Below are positions 61,649-64,000 of a stretch of 64,000 nt of DNA, piece by piece. The notes beneath the pieces were generated by a model. The model was given only the letters and a program-made list of their open reading frames with translations. It did no database searches and had not been told where the DNA came from. Both the position numbers and the translations under genes were made by a program. Each line of letters starts with the position of its first letter. Positions within the stretch are counted from its first letter, which is position 1. Source of the DNA: a bacterium (GTDB lineage Bacteria > Desulfobacterota > Binatia > DP-6); assembly GCA_026129405.1 (NCBI GenBank), contig JAHCID010000012.1:53724-117723 (forward strand), given 5' to 3'.

Positions 61649-62701
61649 CTACGCAATTCCCTTCCCCGCCGTGTCGTACAGCCGCGCCGCCTCGCGGAGA
61701 GCGGCGCCGATCTCGGCGCGCAGCGACGCCGGCTCGAGCACCTCGACGAACGGCCCCTGCGCCAGGATCCAGTTCTTGAGCTCGCTGGTGCCGCGCACGG
61801 TCATGGTGAGGCGCGCGCCGCCGCCGGCGTCCTTCAGGACACGCTGGGTCGGGTGGAGACGTCGCGCCGCCAGGAGACGCGCCGACTCCTCGCCGTGGAG
61901 CCGCAGCACGACCTCGGTCTCCGGCCCCTCGACGATGCCGAAGGTGCCGTCGAGGTGCTTCTCGGGCGAGTAACGTCGCGGGTAGTCGAAGCGGAGGGGC
62001 GTCATCTCGGCAGTGACGATGCGCTCGACCGCCAGGTAGACGATCTCGCGATGCCGGTGGCTGCGGCCGATGACGTAGAGCCCGCCGCGATAGAGGACCA
62101 GCGTGTAGGGGGCGAAGTCGTGGACCGTCGTCTCGCCGCCGCGCCAGAGTCGAGCGTACTCGATTCGGAGGCGGCGCTCCTGGACGAGGGCCCGCACCAG
62201 GACGTCGAGGGTGGCGTCGGCGTCACGGTAGTCCTTCACGGCGTACGACACGGTGTAGAACTTCCGCTCGAAGGCCTGGAGGCGTTCCCGCCGCGCCGGC
62301 GGCAGCGTGCGGCGAAACGCTTCCCACAGGTCGTCGACACCCTCCTTGAGGACGGTGCCCTCGAGGAAGCGGAAGACCGAGAGCGCGAAGTAGAACGAGA
62401 GCACCTGGTAGGCGGTCGAGTCCACGTCGCGCGCGGCGCCGCACAGCCGGACGACGCGCCGGTCGCCGCGCTGCACGGCCTCGAAGACCGGATTGCCGCG
62501 CTCGTCGACCAGCTCCTTCCGGCAGGCCGCCAGGTAGCGGAGCAGCGTGCGCTCGGAGATGCCGAGCTCGTCCTGGATGGCGGCGAAGGACCACCCGTGC
62601 GGACGTGAGAGAAGTCCGTAGAGGACGCGGGCCATGCGGGTGGCAGAGGTGTAGGTGGCGGGGCGTGACTTCGGGCGGCGGGCGGGCATGGCCGTCGTCA
62701 T
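61649..62701 (-). CDS. WYL-domain transcriptional regulator
   Basis: The 350-residue product has an N-terminal winged helix-turn-helix (RMARVLYGLLSRPHGWSFAA, then LGISERTLLRYLAACRKEL), a central WYL domain (FAPYTLVLYRGGLYVIGRSH, then FDYPRRYSPEKHLDGTFGI) and a C-terminal WCX extension. WYL regulators sense ligands, often nucleic acids or nucleotides, and commonly control defence or DNA-damage genes. The only same-strand neighbour downstream is the unknown gene at 60652. Confidence 0.9.
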   Translation of the reverse strand: MTTAMPARRPKSRPATYTSATRMARVLYGLLSRPHGWSFAAIQDELGISERTLLRYLAACRKELVDERGNPVFEAVQRGDRRVVRLCGAARDVDSTAYQVLSFYFALSVFRFLEGTVLKEGVDDLWEAFRRTLPPARRERLQAFERKFYTVSYAVKDYRDADATLDVLVRALVQERRLRIEYARLWRGGETTVHDFAPYTLVLYRGGLYVIGRSHRHREIVYLAVERIVTAEMTPLRFDYPRRYSPEKHLDGTFGIVEGPETEVVLRLHGEESARLLAARRLHPTQRVLKDAGGGARLTMTVRGTSELKNWILAQGPFVEVLEPASLRAEIGAALREAARLYDTAGKGIA

Positions 62702-62761
62702 GGCGCATTTCGGGACCGGTGGGCACGATGCAGCGAGTCGGGACGTCCGCGGTGATGGACG

Positions 62762-63409
62762 TCACCGTCGCTCGATGGTGCCCCGCCAGGTGGCGCTGCA
62801 GGTGAACCCGCCGCAGCTCGCCGTGAACTCGAGGGCCGCGGCGGCCACGGGCGCGAAGCCGAGCACGGCGAAGGTCGACTGGGCGCAGCACGAGCCGCTG
62901 CACGAGACGTCCGTGACGCCGCCCCACCCGTCGTCCAGGATCACGCCGTTCCACGGAACGAACCCGCTGCCGAGATTGCCGGCGATGTTGGTGCCGACCT
63001 GGCTGGTGACGCGGATGCTGGTCGTGAAGAAGAACTGATCGAGACCGCAGGTGTCGGACACCCGCGAGGCGTCGAGGAACCAGGTGCCGCGGACGTTGGC
63101 GATGGGCGGAAGCGTGCTGGTGGTGGTCGTCGTGGACGACGGGAGACGCACGGTGGTGGTCGTGACGGGCACGGCGCAGAAGGCGGCGATCGCCGCGCCG
63201 CGGCTCGGCCGGGCGACCGCGCGGGCAGCGCGCCGGCACTCGCTCAGGCGCGCCGTGGCGCAGCGCTTCCGGGCCTTGCGAGTCGAGAGGCCGCCGCACT
63301 CCACGGCGAGCAGCGTGGAGCAGCCGAGCTTGCAGTCGCGCTTCAGACCGGCGAGCGCGGCGGCGGGAACGAGCGTGAGTGCAACGACGAGGGCGAGCGT
63401 GCGGGTCAT
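62762..63409 (-). CDS. Secreted protein with Cys-rich module and Thr-rich linker
   Basis: The ATG at 63409 lies eight bases after GGAGG; the product has 215 residues. A signal peptide (MTRTLALVVALTLVPAAALA) is followed by a basic helical Cys module (LKRDCKLGCSTLLAVECGGL, then KRCATARLSECRRA), a Thr/Ser/Pro linker (VPVTTTTVRLPSSTTTTTST), and a C-terminal beta-rich domain with five or more cysteines (DVSCSGSCCAQSTF; SCGGFTCSATWRGTI). The linker suggests an extracellular, possibly glycosylated protein. Function unknown. Confidence 0.75.
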   Translation of the reverse strand: MTRTLALVVALTLVPAAALAGLKRDCKLGCSTLLAVECGGLSTRKARKRCATARLSECRRAARAVARPSRGAAIAAFCAVPVTTTTVRLPSSTTTTTSTLPPIANVRGTWFLDASRVSDTCGLDQFFFTTSIRVTSQVGTNIAGNLGSGFVPWNGVILDDGWGGVTDVSCSGSCCAQSTFAVLGFAPVAAAALEFTASCGGFTCSATWRGTIERR

Positions 63410-63947
63410 GGCGGGGTCCTCCTGCACGCGGAGAGTGGCAGCTGGGAAAGTCAGCGGCTGACGGTGCGTGGGATGAACGCACGTGCGCCCCCCGCCCTCG
63501 CGTTGGTCTGGTCGCTGCCCTGCCCACCCCGCCATGCCGCCGTGCGAGCAGGCGGCGAAGGCAACGTACGCGGGCATCGTGGACGAGCCCGTCACGCCGC
63601 GCGACGGCTCGTGGCAGGGCCGCCGATCATGCCCGACGCGCCGATGCGTCCCGAGCGCCTCGACGGCGGACAGATCGTGCTTGGCGTCCTCCTGCCCGGC
63701 GCCGACGACGCCATGTGCTACCCCGGCGAGCTGGCGACGCGGACGTTCTGGAGCCGGGGGGACCCCGCCGCGGAGCGTGCGCTCGAAGCGCCCGGCTCCA
63801 TACCCCGCCCGCGTGCCCTGCCCCCGCGCAAGCCGAGAAAACGAGAGGCGGGCAGGCCGAACCGGGCCGACAACGCCCGAGGGCCGCGCTCGGTCAGCTT
63901 CCCAGGGCTGTCCTTCCTATTCGTCGCGTCGTCACGAGCGGCGCGGG
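63410..63947. other. Region without a confident gene
   Basis: A plus-strand reading opens at ATG 63630 (MPDAPMRPERLDGGQIVLGV, then MCYPGELATRTFWSRG) and stays open toward the window end, but it turns into Arg/Pro-rich sequence and has no clear ribosome site. It could be the start of a gene cut by the window edge. Nothing else is supported. Confidence 0.3.
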
Positions 63948-64000
63948 ACGGCGCCCCCCCCCGCCCGCCCCCCCCCCCCCCCCCAACCCCCCCCCCCAAA
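63948..64000. repeat. Poly-C low-complexity end
   Basis: The last ~50 bases are runs of C interrupted only by a few G and A bases. Nothing like this occurs elsewhere in the window, and it falls at the sequence end, so I read it as a sequencing or assembly artefact. Confidence 0.7.

Overview
The window is very GC-rich, densely coded DNA from a Gram-negative, probably aerobic, heterotrophic bacterium. LptF/LptG show an outer membrane with LPS. Secreted proteins with Cys-rich modules, one with a Thr-rich linker, plus the tig-clpP-clpX-lon-hup order suggest a deltaproteobacterial or Candidatus Binatota-like lineage. That placement is inference; there is no 16S rRNA. The last ~50 bases are almost pure C and look like a contig-end artefact.

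Layout. 1-4171 (minus) is the translation/transcription cluster tRNA-Thr, tRNA-Tyr, tRNA-Gly, tRNA-Thr, rpmG, tRNA-Trp, secE, nusG, rplK, rplA, rplJ, rplL and the start of rpoB, behind one good promoter; the tuf gene usual in this cluster is missing. Then come rlmB (minus), lptF-lptG (plus) and argC, rpsI, rplM (minus). 9217-15681 (minus) is the protein quality-control cluster tRNA-Leu, tig, clpP, clpX, lon, hup, tRNA-Val, tRNA-Asp. 15785-20854 holds a glyoxalase-fold protein, a secreted beta-propeller, an orphan histidine kinase, a small anchored Cys protein, a Tat-exported DUF882 protein and a PBP4-type peptidase. 20950-22825 is rph-rdgB followed by tRNAs Pro, Arg, His and Lys, closed by a perfect 20-bp hairpin. 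22971-24739 encodes a sigma-54 activator, a separate receiver protein and a ribbon-helix-helix protein.

25288-34172 is mainly acyl-CoA and carbohydrate metabolism: two acyl-CoA ligases, a secreted GH84 O-GlcNAcase-like hydrolase, a class I O-methyltransferase and a CoA-transferase. 34130-41701 holds housekeeping genes (purE-purK, maf, nadE, infA) and an ArnT-like glycosyltransferase. 42000-47183 contains two nearly identical secreted eight-Cys proteins; a distant relative lies at 30452-31066. Between them are a GT-C-like membrane protein, a rhodanese-MIP18 fusion and a quinone oxidoreductase. 47509-51176 has a carboxymuconolactone-decarboxylase-fold protein, gluQ, a VTT/DedA-like protein and two dehydrogenases. 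51257-55486 has a DUF2889-like gene and clpS-clpA joined to a dual-specificity phosphatase. 55462-60312 is a very large multi-domain glycosyltransferase locus broken by three apparent frameshifts. The end holds an unknown gene, a WYL regulator and a secreted Cys/Thr-rich protein.

Most notable are the interrupted giant glycosyltransferase with duplicated beta-sandwich modules, the eight-Cys secreted family, the membrane-anchored rhodanese-MIP18 fusion, and two genes that appear to start on CTG inside a CTGA overlap.
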